From: JAMZMI01 sp049115715
Lineage (GTDB): Bacteria > Bacteroidota > Bacteroidia > Cytophagales > Cyclobacteriaceae
Direction: 5' to 3'
Length of the DNA: 64,000 nt
Assembly: GCA_049115715.1 (NCBI GenBank)
Contig: JAGDZQ010000023.1
Span: 62,001 to 126,000, forward strand
In this document: piece by piece, positions 52,395-61,964 of the stretch
How positions within the stretch are numbered: the first letter of the stretch is position 1
Layout of the letters: every line of letters begins with the position of its first letter
The notes under the pieces: model-generated
What the model saw: the letters and a program-made list of their open reading frames with translations, nothing else
The model's database searches: none
What the model was told of the DNA's origin: nothing
Program-made: the position numbers and the translations under genes

Positions 52395-53678
52395 ATGAGC
52401 ACAGCAACAAAAAGCAGCAGCGAATTAATCGATCTAGAGCAAAAACATGGTGCTCACAATTATCACCCCCTGCCTGTGGTACTAGCAAAAGGAGAGGGTG
52501 TTTTTGTCTGGGATGTCGATGGTAAAAGATACTTTGATTTTTTATCCGCCTATTCTGCACTCAATCAGGGCCACTGCCACCCAAAAATTGTAAGCGCACT
52601 AAAAGAACAAGCGGAAACACTCACTCTTACTTCAAGAGCATTCTACAATGATGTGTTGGGTGAATATGAAAAGTATATCTCGGAATATTTTGGGTTTGAT
52701 AAAGTCCTTCCGATGAATACAGGCGCGGAGGCAGTTGAAACTGCGATCAAAATATGCAGACGATGGGGATATGAAAAGAAAGGCATCTCTCAAAACGAAG
52801 GACAGATTGTCGTTTTTGATCAAAACTTTCATGGGCGTACCACTACGATCATCTCTTTTTCTTCAGACCCTGATGCAAGAAAAAACTTCGGACCTTATAC
52901 TCAAGGTTTTATCAAAGTTCCTTACAATGATTTAGCAGCCTTGGCTGATGCATTGAGTAAAAACCCAAGCATAATTGGAGTGCTTACTGAGCCCATTCAG
53001 GGAGAGGCTGGGGTATTTGTACCGGATGAAGGTTTTATAGAAGGAGTGTCAAAGCTTTGCAAAGAGCACAATGCTTTATTCATCGATGACGAGATTCAAA
53101 CGGGAATAGGCAGAACTGGAGGATTGCTTGCTGCATGTGGCAATTGCTCTTGCGAGCAGAAATGCGAACGAGGTGATACCTATATCAAACCGGATGTTTT
53201 GATTCTTGGAAAGGCAATATCGGGTGGGCTTTATCCGGTTTCTGCGGTATTGGCTGATGATGCAATCATGGATGTAATTACTCCGGGTTCTCATGGATCA
53301 ACTTTTGGAGGAAATCCACTTGGGGCAAAAGTGGCCATCGCTGCGCTAAAGGTTATCATAGATGAAAATCTCACTCAAAACGCCCGAGCCTTGGGGCAAG
53401 TTTTCAGATCAAGAATGCAAAATCTTGTGGAAAAATCTCCGCTAGTTAAACTAGTAAGAGGCAAGGGGTTATTAAATGCGGTTGTTATCAATGATGATGA
53501 AACCAGTAGCACGGCCTGGGATATCTGCATGAAACTCCGAGATAATGGACTACTTGCTAAACCGACTCACGGAAATATTATCCGCTTTGCTCCTCCCCTG
53601 GTAATGACAGAAGAACAGCTTCACGAATGCTGTGATATTATTGAAGAAACCATTCTAGCTTTTGAAAGAGACATCTGA
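52395..53678 (+). CDS. rocD: Ornithine aminotransferase
   Basis: This 427-aa PLP enzyme converts ornithine and 2-oxoglutarate to glutamate semialdehyde and glutamate. Motifs are PVVLAKGEGVFVWDVDGKRYFDFLSAYSA-type N-terminal sequence, MNTGAEAVETAIK, FHGRTT, IDDEIQTGIGRTG and the PLP lysine Lys273 in LGKAISGG. Between IGRTG and the PLP Lys there is a four-cysteine insertion, CGNCSCEQKC (248-257), absent from classical RocD. A small coiled-coil gene overlaps its end. Confidence 0.94.
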   Translation: MSTATKSSSELIDLEQKHGAHNYHPLPVVLAKGEGVFVWDVDGKRYFDFLSAYSALNQGHCHPKIVSALKEQAETLTLTSRAFYNDVLGEYEKYISEYFGFDKVLPMNTGAEAVETAIKICRRWGYEKKGISQNEGQIVVFDQNFHGRTTTIISFSSDPDARKNFGPYTQGFIKVPYNDLAALADALSKNPSIIGVLTEPIQGEAGVFVPDEGFIEGVSKLCKEHNALFIDDEIQTGIGRTGGLLAACGNCSCEQKCERGDTYIKPDVLILGKAISGGLYPVSAVLADDAIMDVITPGSHGSTFGGNPLGAKVAIAALKVIIDENLTQNARALGQVFRSRMQNLVEKSPLVKLVRGKGLLNAVVINDDETSSTAWDICMKLRDNGLLAKPTHGNIIRFAPPLVMTEEQLHECCDIIEETILAFERDI

Positions 53679-53925
53679 ACAAAGCTTACTAGCTCAAATC
53701 GATTTTCTTAAATCTCAACTCGCCGATCGCAATGAAGAGTTATTTATAAGTCAGCAGGATGAGGAAAGATGGAGAACGGAAAATATTGCATTAAAAAACT
53801 TCATTCAGACGCTCTATGAAAGTTGCGAGGGGTTAGAACAGACGGAGCTTAGCCTAGAAGAAGTACTTGAAAATCTCACAAAAAATATTCGGGTTTTCGC
53901 AAAAGCTCACAACATTAAACTTTAA
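53662..53925 (+). CDS. Small coiled-coil protein overlapping the rocD end
   Basis: I do not recognise this 87-aa product. It is acidic and helical (QIDFLKSQLADRNEELFISQQ, ENIALKNFIQTLYESCEGL), consistent with a coiled coil. The start is a TTG at 53662 inside the last 17 bases of rocD; the frame holds no ATG. The overlap suggests translational coupling. It lies between rocD and the kinase array and could belong to either. Confidence 0.5.
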   Translation: MKETSEQSLLAQIDFLKSQLADRNEELFISQQDEERWRTENIALKNFIQTLYESCEGLEQTELSLEEVLENLTKNIRVFAKAHNIKL

Positions 53926-53952
53926 TGAAAAGCTAAACTTCACGCCATTTTC

Positions 53953-53969
53953 ATGATTTAGGAAATCAT
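53953..53969. promoter_or_regulatory. Palindrome upstream of the kinase array
   Basis: ATGATTT and AAATCAT (perfect 7-base arms) flank AGG, 40 bases before the first kinase ATG. It may be an operator; similar arms are not seen before the other three kinases. Confidence 0.45.
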
Positions 53970-54008
53970 CCTGTTTTAGGTATTTTTATCAAAACATCCG
54001 AAACCGCC

Positions 54009-55934
54009 ATGATCTTTCTAATATTCAATCTGATCTTTAGCCCTCTAAATGAGCCAAAACCTGATTCCGTTTTGGTTTTAGAGTACTGCGACGTTTCATA
54101 TAGCTACATTCTCAAAAATCAGGACTCAGCTATTTTTTATGGAGAAAAAGCGATCGCTTTGGCGAAGGCCATCGAATATCCAAAAGGACTGGCACAAGGA
54201 TATAATGATCTAGGGTTTGTCTATTATTATCAAAGCAAATACGATGATGCCAAAGATTTGTGGCTTGCCGCGCTGGAGATCAGGAAAGGCCTAAATGACA
54301 ACCTAGGCATAGCAGCTCTTTACAACAAGCTTGGCTCGCTTGAATTTCAAATAGGATGGCTCGACGAATCATTGAAGCACCAATTCCTCGCTCTGGAAGT
54401 CTATGAGAAAATAGATCATAAAGAAGGAATAGCCAAGGGTTATAATAACATCGCATCTGTCTACGAAAGCCAGGGTAATCTGGACTTGGCTCTGGAATAT
54501 TACTTGAAGGCCATTGAGATAAAGGAAGAAATTGAAGATTACCTTGAAATAGGTGGGTCGATGTTAAATGTTGGCAATGTATATCTCCGCAAAAATGATC
54601 TGTTGCAGGCCAGGTACTTCTTGCTCGAAGCGATACATATCCTAGAAAGTAATGAATTTGAGTATTCGATATATAATGGTTCTGCATTAAATAACCTCAG
54701 CAGAGTGTATCACGACCTTGACAGCTTAGATGCAGCTGAAAAAGCCGTTGAAAAAAGTATCCTTATAAGAAACAAACTTGGGGATCAACAAGGAATAATT
54801 TCTTGCCAGTTAAAACAAGGCATGATTGCGATCAAAAAAGGGAACCTAGTTCAGGCAGAAAAAAGTCTTACAGAATCTGTAAACGCATCAAAAGAAAAAG
54901 GGCTTCTAAAAGAGCAAAGGGACGGCTATGAATTGTTATCTAATCTTCACAGGAAAAAAGGAAACTTCTCAAAAGCTCTTGATTATAGCGACCAATATCA
55001 TCAGCTTAAAGACGCTATTTTGAATGAAAATAGTATTCAAAAAATCTCTCAACTTCAAACCAAATATGAAACAGAGAAAAAGGAGCAGCAAATAGCTTTA
55101 CAAAAATTGGAGATAGCAGAACAGAAGGCTCAAAACCAAAAAAACGTGGTTGCAATAGTCGGATTGGGTATGGTCGTGATTTCTCTTGTTGTCATATCTC
55201 TCCTGATTCGTAGCAGATCGCGCAAAAAGCAATCGCTCATTTTGCAAGAAGCGGAAACCAAATTGAAGGAAACTCAAATAGAAGCTGCTCTTGACTCTCA
55301 GGAATCGGAGAGGAAAAGATTCGCAAGAGATCTGCATGATGGTTTTGGACAAATGATATCTGTACTAAACCTCAATTTGAAATCTCTTGAAAAAGGAACT
55401 TCTTCCAAAGAAGAGGTTTTCGAAAACTCCAGTAAAGTTTTGGACGAAATGTATAAGGAACTCAAGGGGATTTGCTTCAATCTCATGCCGGAAACACTCA
55501 TTAAAAATGGTGTAGTTGATGCCGTAAAAGAGTTTGCAAATCGAGTAAATGATACGGGAAAAGTATCTATAGAGGTTGACACTTTTGGAATGAGTGAAAG
55601 GCTGCAGGATCTGCAAGAAATATCCATTTACAGGATATGTCAAGAGTGGGTAAACAATGTCTTAAAGTACTCAGATGCTGATAAAATAACCATTGGGTTA
55701 ACTAAAGACGAAGATGAGTTGACGCTACTTATTGAGGATAATGGAACAGGGTTTGAAAAATCCGAATTGACCGACGGCTCTGGAAACGGCTGGAAAAACA
55801 TGAACTCTCGCGCAAACCTGATTAAAGGTGATTTGGAACTTGACACGGTTCCAAATAGAAAAGGAAACGCGCTTATCGTCAATGCCCCAGTTTCTATTTT
55901 GAAAGAAACTCCGGGTGCAGAAATACCAGCTTGA
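54009..55934 (+). CDS. TPR sensor histidine kinase 1 of a tandem array
   Basis: This 641-aa protein has an N-terminal hydrophobic export segment (MIFLIFNLIFSP). TPR repeats (about 50-340; AQGYNDLGFVYYYQSKYDDA and similar) are followed by the conserved hinge LQTKYETEKKEQQ. One transmembrane helix (about 377-399) and a cytoplasmic HisKA_3 domain with phospho-acceptor His443 (RDLHDGFGQ) come next. The HATPase domain has EDNGTGF and GNGWKNMNSRA. HDxxxQ marks kinase/phosphatase activity of NarL-type systems. It is the most divergent kinase of the four. Confidence 0.92.
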   Translation: MIFLIFNLIFSPLNEPKPDSVLVLEYCDVSYSYILKNQDSAIFYGEKAIALAKAIEYPKGLAQGYNDLGFVYYYQSKYDDAKDLWLAALEIRKGLNDNLGIAALYNKLGSLEFQIGWLDESLKHQFLALEVYEKIDHKEGIAKGYNNIASVYESQGNLDLALEYYLKAIEIKEEIEDYLEIGGSMLNVGNVYLRKNDLLQARYFLLEAIHILESNEFEYSIYNGSALNNLSRVYHDLDSLDAAEKAVEKSILIRNKLGDQQGIISCQLKQGMIAIKKGNLVQAEKSLTESVNASKEKGLLKEQRDGYELLSNLHRKKGNFSKALDYSDQYHQLKDAILNENSIQKISQLQTKYETEKKEQQIALQKLEIAEQKAQNQKNVVAIVGLGMVVISLVVISLLIRSRSRKKQSLILQEAETKLKETQIEAALDSQESERKRFARDLHDGFGQMISVLNLNLKSLEKGTSSKEEVFENSSKVLDEMYKELKGICFNLMPETLIKNGVVDAVKEFANRVNDTGKVSIEVDTFGMSERLQDLQEISIYRICQEWVNNVLKYSDADKITIGLTKDEDELTLLIEDNGTGFEKSELTDGSGNGWKNMNSRANLIKGDLELDTVPNRKGNALIVNAPVSILKETPGAEIPA

Positions 55935-55976
55935 CGGTATAGATTTCCTAGTTTCAAATCGCTAATTTGACCAACT

Positions 55977-57800
55977 ATGGTCAAATTATTTACATTCTCT
56001 CTACTACTGGGGCTCGTGTCCTTACAAGCCCAGGAATTACCGGAAATAGGCCTTAAGTATGGTTTAGACACCTTGAGTGAGGCTGAGCAAATTGACTTTG
56101 TTTCTGACAACTTCTACGAAATTTACAGCCAAAGCTTTGACAAGGCTATATCTCTAAGCGAGTATGCCATCATACTTTCTCAAAGAAATGGATGGAAAGA
56201 CAAAGAGGGTTTTGCACGAATGTGCTTCGGAATGGCTCATTACTTACGGGGGAACTATGAGGAAGCCCTAAAATCTTATCTGCGCTCATCGGACTTATTT
56301 GATTCACTTCATCACCATCGGGGGATTGCTCGTCTAAACAACGAACTGGCAGTCTTTTACCGAAAGCAAAAAAATGAGGAAAAGGTATTTGCATGCTTGG
56401 ACAAAAGCGAAAAATCCGCATTTCTAATAAATGATCTAGAGTCACTCGGAACTTCTTATCACCACAGAGGGGTATCTCTTTCACAAAGTGGAAACTCTGA
56501 TGAGGCGTTTCCTTTCTTTGAAAAAGTATTGGAGATCAGGGTTCAACTTAATGACAGTGTTGGGCTTGGTTACATTTATCTAGACTTTGCAGAACACTAT
56601 GCAAAAAAGGGACAAATAGAAAAGTCTCTAGGTTTCATTGATCAATCGACCAAGATAAGACAAGAACTTGGAGACCAACAAGGGTTAGCAGTAAACGAAG
56701 TGATCAAAGGCGAGACGCTTTTCTCAAACGAAAAGTATGAAGCCGCAATCATTCATTTTGAAAACACAATCGCACTGGCCAAACCCATTGGATATACTGA
56801 TCTCACTCGATTTGCATATGATATGGCACAGCAAGCCTATATCAAGACAGATAATCCGCTTTTGGCTTACGAAAACTTGAAAACCAGCATCGTTTTCAAT
56901 GACAGTCTCTTCAGTATTGAAAAAGAAAAGGCATTGTTAGACATTCAAACGAAATACGAGACTGAAAAAAAGGAGCAGCAACTGAAACTTCAAGCCGCGC
57001 AAATAAAAACGAATCAACTGATTACAAATGGACTCATCGGAATAGTCATTCTTCTCATTGTAATCGGGCTTCTACAGAGGAATAGATTGATATTGAAACA
57101 ACAGAAGCAACTCGAAGAGGAACGCACCCGAACGAGGGAAACTCAAATCGAAGCAGCTCTAAACTCACAAGAACTAGAGAGAAGACGCTTTTCCAGAGAC
57201 CTACATGATGGATTTGGTCAAATGATATCAGTCTTAAATCTCAACTTGAAATCTCTAGAAAAAGGAACTTCATCCAAAGAAGAAGTTTTCGAAAACTCAT
57301 CTCAAGTATTGGACGAAATGTACAAAGAACTAAAAGGGATATGCTTCAACCTGATGCCTGAGACTTTGATCAAAAGTGGGATTATAGATGGCATTAAGGA
57401 ATTCGCTTCACGAATAAATCATGCTGGAAAACTCTTCATAGAAGTAGACGCTTTCGGAATCACCAAACGCCTCGAAGACCTTCAAGAAATTTCAATTTAT
57501 CGGATTACTCAAGAGTGGATCAACAACATACTGAAATATTCTGATGCTGATAAAGTCACCATCAGTTTAACTAAAGATGAAGAAGAAATCACACTCCTAA
57601 TTGAAGACAATGGAGCTGGTTTTGATAAAAATGTCCTTATATATGGAAAAGGTAATGGTTGGAAAAATATGAACTCAAGAGCTAACCTTATCAAAGGAGA
57701 ATTAGAATTAGATACAGTTCTCGGAATAAGGGGCAGCACCTTAATCGTTAATGCACAAGCCCATATCAGTACAGAAGTTGAAGAAATGGCTAAGGACTGA
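55977..57800 (+). CDS. TPR sensor histidine kinase 2 of a tandem array
   Basis: This 607-aa protein has a clean signal peptide (LFTFSLLLGLVSLQAQ) and TPR-type helices (about 60-310) that are less regular than in the others, such as ARMCFGMAHYLRGNYEEAL. The hinge IQTKYETEKKEQQ, a transmembrane helix (about 342-364), and HisKA_3 with His410 (RDLHDGFGQ) follow. HATPase boxes are EDNGAGF and GNGWKNMNSRA. Its kinase half is nearly identical at DNA level to that of kinase 3, while the sensor halves differ. The gap to kinase 1 is 42 bases. Confidence 0.92.
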   Translation: MVKLFTFSLLLGLVSLQAQELPEIGLKYGLDTLSEAEQIDFVSDNFYEIYSQSFDKAISLSEYAIILSQRNGWKDKEGFARMCFGMAHYLRGNYEEALKSYLRSSDLFDSLHHHRGIARLNNELAVFYRKQKNEEKVFACLDKSEKSAFLINDLESLGTSYHHRGVSLSQSGNSDEAFPFFEKVLEIRVQLNDSVGLGYIYLDFAEHYAKKGQIEKSLGFIDQSTKIRQELGDQQGLAVNEVIKGETLFSNEKYEAAIIHFENTIALAKPIGYTDLTRFAYDMAQQAYIKTDNPLLAYENLKTSIVFNDSLFSIEKEKALLDIQTKYETEKKEQQLKLQAAQIKTNQLITNGLIGIVILLIVIGLLQRNRLILKQQKQLEEERTRTRETQIEAALNSQELERRRFSRDLHDGFGQMISVLNLNLKSLEKGTSSKEEVFENSSQVLDEMYKELKGICFNLMPETLIKSGIIDGIKEFASRINHAGKLFIEVDAFGITKRLEDLQEISIYRITQEWINNILKYSDADKVTISLTKDEEEITLLIEDNGAGFDKNVLIYGKGNGWKNMNSRANLIKGELELDTVLGIRGSTLIVNAQAHISTEVEEMAKD

Positions 57801-57854
57801 CAAGCCCTACAACTGCAAAAACCAACAATACAAATCACACGAACATCACCGATT

Positions 57855-59816
57855 ATGGCTACAAATATTCTTAATCTATTACTTATAAGTATCACTGTTT
57901 TTCAATCGCCATATGAAAATAAACGTTCTCAATTGGAAGAGGCCAATGATTCTCTAAGAGTTCATCTCTTGAGTGACCTTTGCTATGAGTATCGATTGAT
58001 CTCTCAAGATTCTGCGATCAGCTTTGGAGAACAAGCTATAGAACTGGCCACAAACATCGGTTATCAAAAAGGTTTGGCACAAGCTTACAACGACTTGGGA
58101 ATCATATATGCGGACCGCACCGATTTAAAAACTGCAAATAAACTCTATCGTGCTTCGCTTAAAATTCGAGAAAATGCCAACGATAGTATGGGTGTTGCCG
58201 CCATTCATAGCAAGCTGGGCATTCTGTATCAGAAAGTAGGTCTGCTGGACAGTGCGCTTACAAATCAATTCAAATGTCTACGTATCTATGAAAAAAAGAA
58301 ATCCAACTTTGGGATTTCATATACCCTAAATAATATCGCCATTATTTTCTTCAATAAAGGAGACCATGAAAGTTCACTAAAATACCATAATAAGGCTCTT
58401 TCTATAAGAAAAACGATGGGTGACAAGAAAGGAATAGCAATCTCACTGGGAAACATTGCTAACATCCTATTTGAACAAAACAAATTCCGAGAAGCTATAG
58501 CATACAGCAATCGATCTCTCGTTTTGCTCGAAAAACTAGAGGCATGGGATCATATGGGTAGCATTTGCAACAACATCTCAAACGCTTATCTCAAATTAGA
58601 TGTACTCGACAGTTCCAAACTATATATTGAAAAATCTATTTCGATAAGAAAAAGGATCAACGATGTGAAAGGGCTCATATCGAATTATCACAACCTCGGA
58701 AAAATAACATTTCAAGAGGGAAACCCTCCACAAGCACTTGATCATTTTCTAGATGCCTTCGCACTTGCAGAAGAACATCAGGTTGGGTCAAGTCTTCTCG
58801 AAATCAATAATTCTCTCATGGATGTATATCAAGCGCTTGGGAAAACCAGTGATGCGCTACACCATGCCCTTTCTTATATTGACCTCAAAGACTCAATCGA
58901 TAATCAAAATGCTCAAAAAACGCTGTTGGAGTTACAAACCAAATACGAAACAGAAAAGAAAGAACAACAAATAGCCCTGCAACAATCAGAAATAGCAGAG
59001 CAAAAAGCTCAAAATCAAAGGAATTTAGCAATCATAGGAGGGCTTGGAATTGCCATTATTTTCCTAATCGCCATCTCACTGCTTATCAGGAGCCGAGCAA
59101 AGAAAAAACAAGAAGTCATTCTTAAGGAAGCGGAACTTAAGCTCAGGGAGACTCAAATAGAAGCGGCTTTAAACTCGCAAGAACTAGAGAGAAGACGTTT
59201 TTCCAGAGACCTACACGATGGATTTGGTCAAATGATATCGGTTCTAAATCTCAACTTGAAATCTCTCGAAAAAGGAACTTCATCCAAAGAAGAGGTTTTT
59301 GAAAACTCATCCAAAGTCTTGGACGAAATGTACAAAGAACTGAAAGGGATATGCTTCAACCTGATGCCTGAGACATTGATCAAAAGTGGGATTATAGACG
59401 CTATTAAGGAATTTGCTTCACGAATAAATCATGCCGGAAAACTTTTCATAGAAGTAGACACTTTCGGAATCACCAAGCGCCTCGAAGACCTTCAAGAAAT
59501 TTCAATTTATCGGATTACACAAGAGTGGATCAACAACATCTTGAAATATTCTGATGCCAATAAAGTCACCATCAGCTTAACTAAAGATGAAGAAGAAATC
59601 ACACTCCTAATTGAAGACAATGGATCTGGATTTGATAAAAATGACCTTATATATGGAAAAGGTAATGGTTGGAAAAATATGAACTCAAGAGCTAACCTTA
59701 TAAAAGGAGAACTGGAACTGGACACCAATCTGGGAATAAAGGGTAGTACTTTAATAATTAATGCCCAAGCTACTTTGACAAGCACAAAACATTCTCAAGA
59801 ATTCGCTGAAGTATAG
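57855..59816 (+). CDS. TPR sensor histidine kinase 3 of a tandem array
   Basis: This 653-aa protein has an N-terminal hydrophobic segment (ILNLLLISITVF), TPR repeats (about 50-350; AQAYNDLGIIYADRTDLKTA, ISLGNIANILFEQNKFREA), the hinge LQTKYETEKKEQQ, a transmembrane helix (about 387-409) and HisKA_3 with His454. HATPase boxes are EDNGSGF and GNGWKNMNSRA. The sensor half resembles that of kinase 1 more than that of kinase 2, whereas its kinase half is closest to kinase 2. The gap to kinase 2 is 54 bases. Confidence 0.92.
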   Translation: MATNILNLLLISITVFQSPYENKRSQLEEANDSLRVHLLSDLCYEYRLISQDSAISFGEQAIELATNIGYQKGLAQAYNDLGIIYADRTDLKTANKLYRASLKIRENANDSMGVAAIHSKLGILYQKVGLLDSALTNQFKCLRIYEKKKSNFGISYTLNNIAIIFFNKGDHESSLKYHNKALSIRKTMGDKKGIAISLGNIANILFEQNKFREAIAYSNRSLVLLEKLEAWDHMGSICNNISNAYLKLDVLDSSKLYIEKSISIRKRINDVKGLISNYHNLGKITFQEGNPPQALDHFLDAFALAEEHQVGSSLLEINNSLMDVYQALGKTSDALHHALSYIDLKDSIDNQNAQKTLLELQTKYETEKKEQQIALQQSEIAEQKAQNQRNLAIIGGLGIAIIFLIAISLLIRSRAKKKQEVILKEAELKLRETQIEAALNSQELERRRFSRDLHDGFGQMISVLNLNLKSLEKGTSSKEEVFENSSKVLDEMYKELKGICFNLMPETLIKSGIIDAIKEFASRINHAGKLFIEVDTFGITKRLEDLQEISIYRITQEWINNILKYSDANKVTISLTKDEEEITLLIEDNGSGFDKNDLIYGKGNGWKNMNSRANLIKGELELDTNLGIKGSTLIINAQATLTSTKHSQEFAEV

Positions 59817-59833
59817 CGCCTAAATATTAAATC

Positions 59834-61918
59834 ATGATCAAAGAATATCTAACCATTGTCATATTACTGTTCAGCATCTTCTGTTTTGCTCAGAATTCCA
59901 CAGATCAACTTGATAGCATCCGAGCTTTGTACGAAAAATCAGATACAAAACAACATGCTGAGATACTCATTAGTGCAGGAAAGATTCTCATTAAAACTAA
60001 TCTGGACTCTTCTAAACTCGTTTTCGAAAGAGCATTTGAGGAATCTCTGAATAAAAAAGACAAAGTAGCATCTCTTGCACATCTCGGCAGGAATCATACG
60101 TATTTAGGGGGGTATCAATCAGCAGACTCCATTCTTAACAGAAGTCTTGACTTGCTTGATTTTGAGAATTACGATCTACAAACTACGCTTATAAATAACT
60201 TCGGAATCAATCATTTCTATCAGGGGAACTACGATGAGGCCGGAGAGAAATTTGAAGAGTATTATCAACTTGCTTTGGATGAAAAAAACAACGAAGATTT
60301 GTCCAAATCCCTCAATAATCTAGGTGTCATATATAAGTATGCCGGGAACTATGAAAAAGCACTCGTCTGGCTGCTAAAATCAGTTCAATTAGATGAAAGG
60401 CTTCAAGACGAAGCATCGCTGGCTCAAAGCCTCAACAATGTAGCAATGGTTCACTCTGACATGAAAAATTTCCCACTGGCCAAGTCATATTATAAAAAAT
60501 CCTTACGGATCAAAGAGAAGGTGGGAGACCTGAGAGGTGCCTATTCTGCTTACAACAACCTTGGGGTATTATTTAAAAACACATCCATTTTTGATTCGGC
60601 ATTGCTCTATTTAGAAAAGTCTCTTTTGATTGCGAAGGAAATAAACTACCACAAAGGAATGCAAGACAGCTATTCCTCGTTGACCGTCGTTAACAATACA
60701 CTCGGTAGACATAAAGAAGCATTGAAAACTGGCAAACTGGCATTGGATATGGCCAAAGACGCTAATGATGAAGAAGGATTAGCCTCAGGACTTCTGAATT
60801 ATGGAGACTCATATCGGCTGGATGGAAATGTGGTATTAGGAGAAAAATACATTAGCGAAGGCTTGGCTCAGTCTCTCAAGATCGCCAATAAAAACTTCGT
60901 GAAGGATGCCTACCTCATGATGAGCGAACTGAATGAGCAAAAGGGGAATTTCAAAAAGGCATATACATTTCACAGAAAACACAAAGCATTGAGTGACTCT
61001 CTTCTCAATCAAGGAAGTTCTGATAAAATCGCCGAACTCCAAACTCAATACGAAACTGAAAAAAAGGAACGTCAGATCGCTTTGCAACAAGTACAATTAG
61101 AACGTCAACAAGCCAAAATCGATAAAAACAAGATTCTGGTATCGAGCCTCGCTGCTATCCTTGTGTTCCTGATTCTTACTGGCGTACTCTGGAGAAATCG
61201 AATGATTCTTAAAAGGGAAAAGCTACTGGAGCAGGAGAAATTAAAAATTCGCGAGATGCAAATCGAAGCTGCTATAGCTTCTCAGGAATCAGAAAGAAAA
61301 CGATTTGCCAGAGACCTACACGATGGATTCGGTCAGATGATTTCGGTCTTAAACCTGAACTTGAAATCTCTCGAAAAAGGAACTTCATCAAAAGAAGAGG
61401 TTTTTGAAAACTCCTCAAAAGTATTGGACGAAATGTACAAAGAACTAAAAGGCATTTGCTTTAACCTCATGCCTGAGACCTTGATCAAAAGTGGAGTTGT
61501 AGATGCCATTAAAGAGTTTGCCTCCAGAATAAACAATGCCGGAAGGATTTTTGTCGAAGTTGACACTTTTGGAATCACAGAGCGACTTCAGGATTTACAA
61601 GAAATCTCGATTTATAGAATTACACAAGAGTGGATCAACAATATTCTCAAATACTCTGACGCTGAAAAAGTAACGATCAGCCTCACCAAAGATTCCGAAG
61701 AGGTCACACTCCTGATTGAGGACAATGGAACTGGCTTTAGCAAAGAGGTTCTCACCCTGGGGAAAGGCAATGGATGGAAAAACATGAACTCTCGTGCTAA
61801 TTTGATCAAAGGAGAATTGGAGCTAGATACAAGATCAGGTGTAAGAGGAAGTACCCTGATAGTGAATGTACCAGTTGCTGTAGAAAAACCTTCTGAATTA
61901 GCAGTTATAGAAGAATAA
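59834..61918 (+). CDS. TPR sensor histidine kinase 4 of a tandem array
   Basis: This 694-aa protein is the longest of the four. It has a signal peptide (YLTIVILLFSIFCFAQ), about seven or eight TPR units (about 35-390; LSKSLNNLGVIYKYAGNYEKA is typical), the hinge LQTQYETEKKERQ, a transmembrane helix (about 435-455) and HisKA_3 with His496. HATPase boxes are EDNGTGF and GNGWKNMNSRA. Only 17 bases separate it from kinase 3, so they are surely co-transcribed. Confidence 0.93.
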   Translation: MIKEYLTIVILLFSIFCFAQNSTDQLDSIRALYEKSDTKQHAEILISAGKILIKTNLDSSKLVFERAFEESLNKKDKVASLAHLGRNHTYLGGYQSADSILNRSLDLLDFENYDLQTTLINNFGINHFYQGNYDEAGEKFEEYYQLALDEKNNEDLSKSLNNLGVIYKYAGNYEKALVWLLKSVQLDERLQDEASLAQSLNNVAMVHSDMKNFPLAKSYYKKSLRIKEKVGDLRGAYSAYNNLGVLFKNTSIFDSALLYLEKSLLIAKEINYHKGMQDSYSSLTVVNNTLGRHKEALKTGKLALDMAKDANDEEGLASGLLNYGDSYRLDGNVVLGEKYISEGLAQSLKIANKNFVKDAYLMMSELNEQKGNFKKAYTFHRKHKALSDSLLNQGSSDKIAELQTQYETEKKERQIALQQVQLERQQAKIDKNKILVSSLAAILVFLILTGVLWRNRMILKREKLLEQEKLKIREMQIEAAIASQESERKRFARDLHDGFGQMISVLNLNLKSLEKGTSSKEEVFENSSKVLDEMYKELKGICFNLMPETLIKSGVVDAIKEFASRINNAGRIFVEVDTFGITERLQDLQEISIYRITQEWINNILKYSDAEKVTISLTKDSEEVTLLIEDNGTGFSKEVLTLGKGNGWKNMNSRANLIKGELELDTRSGVRGSTLIVNVPVAVEKPSELAVIEE

Positions 61919-61964
61919 ATGAAATAGGTGTATTTTTAACATAAATTTTGAGTAATTTTACACT

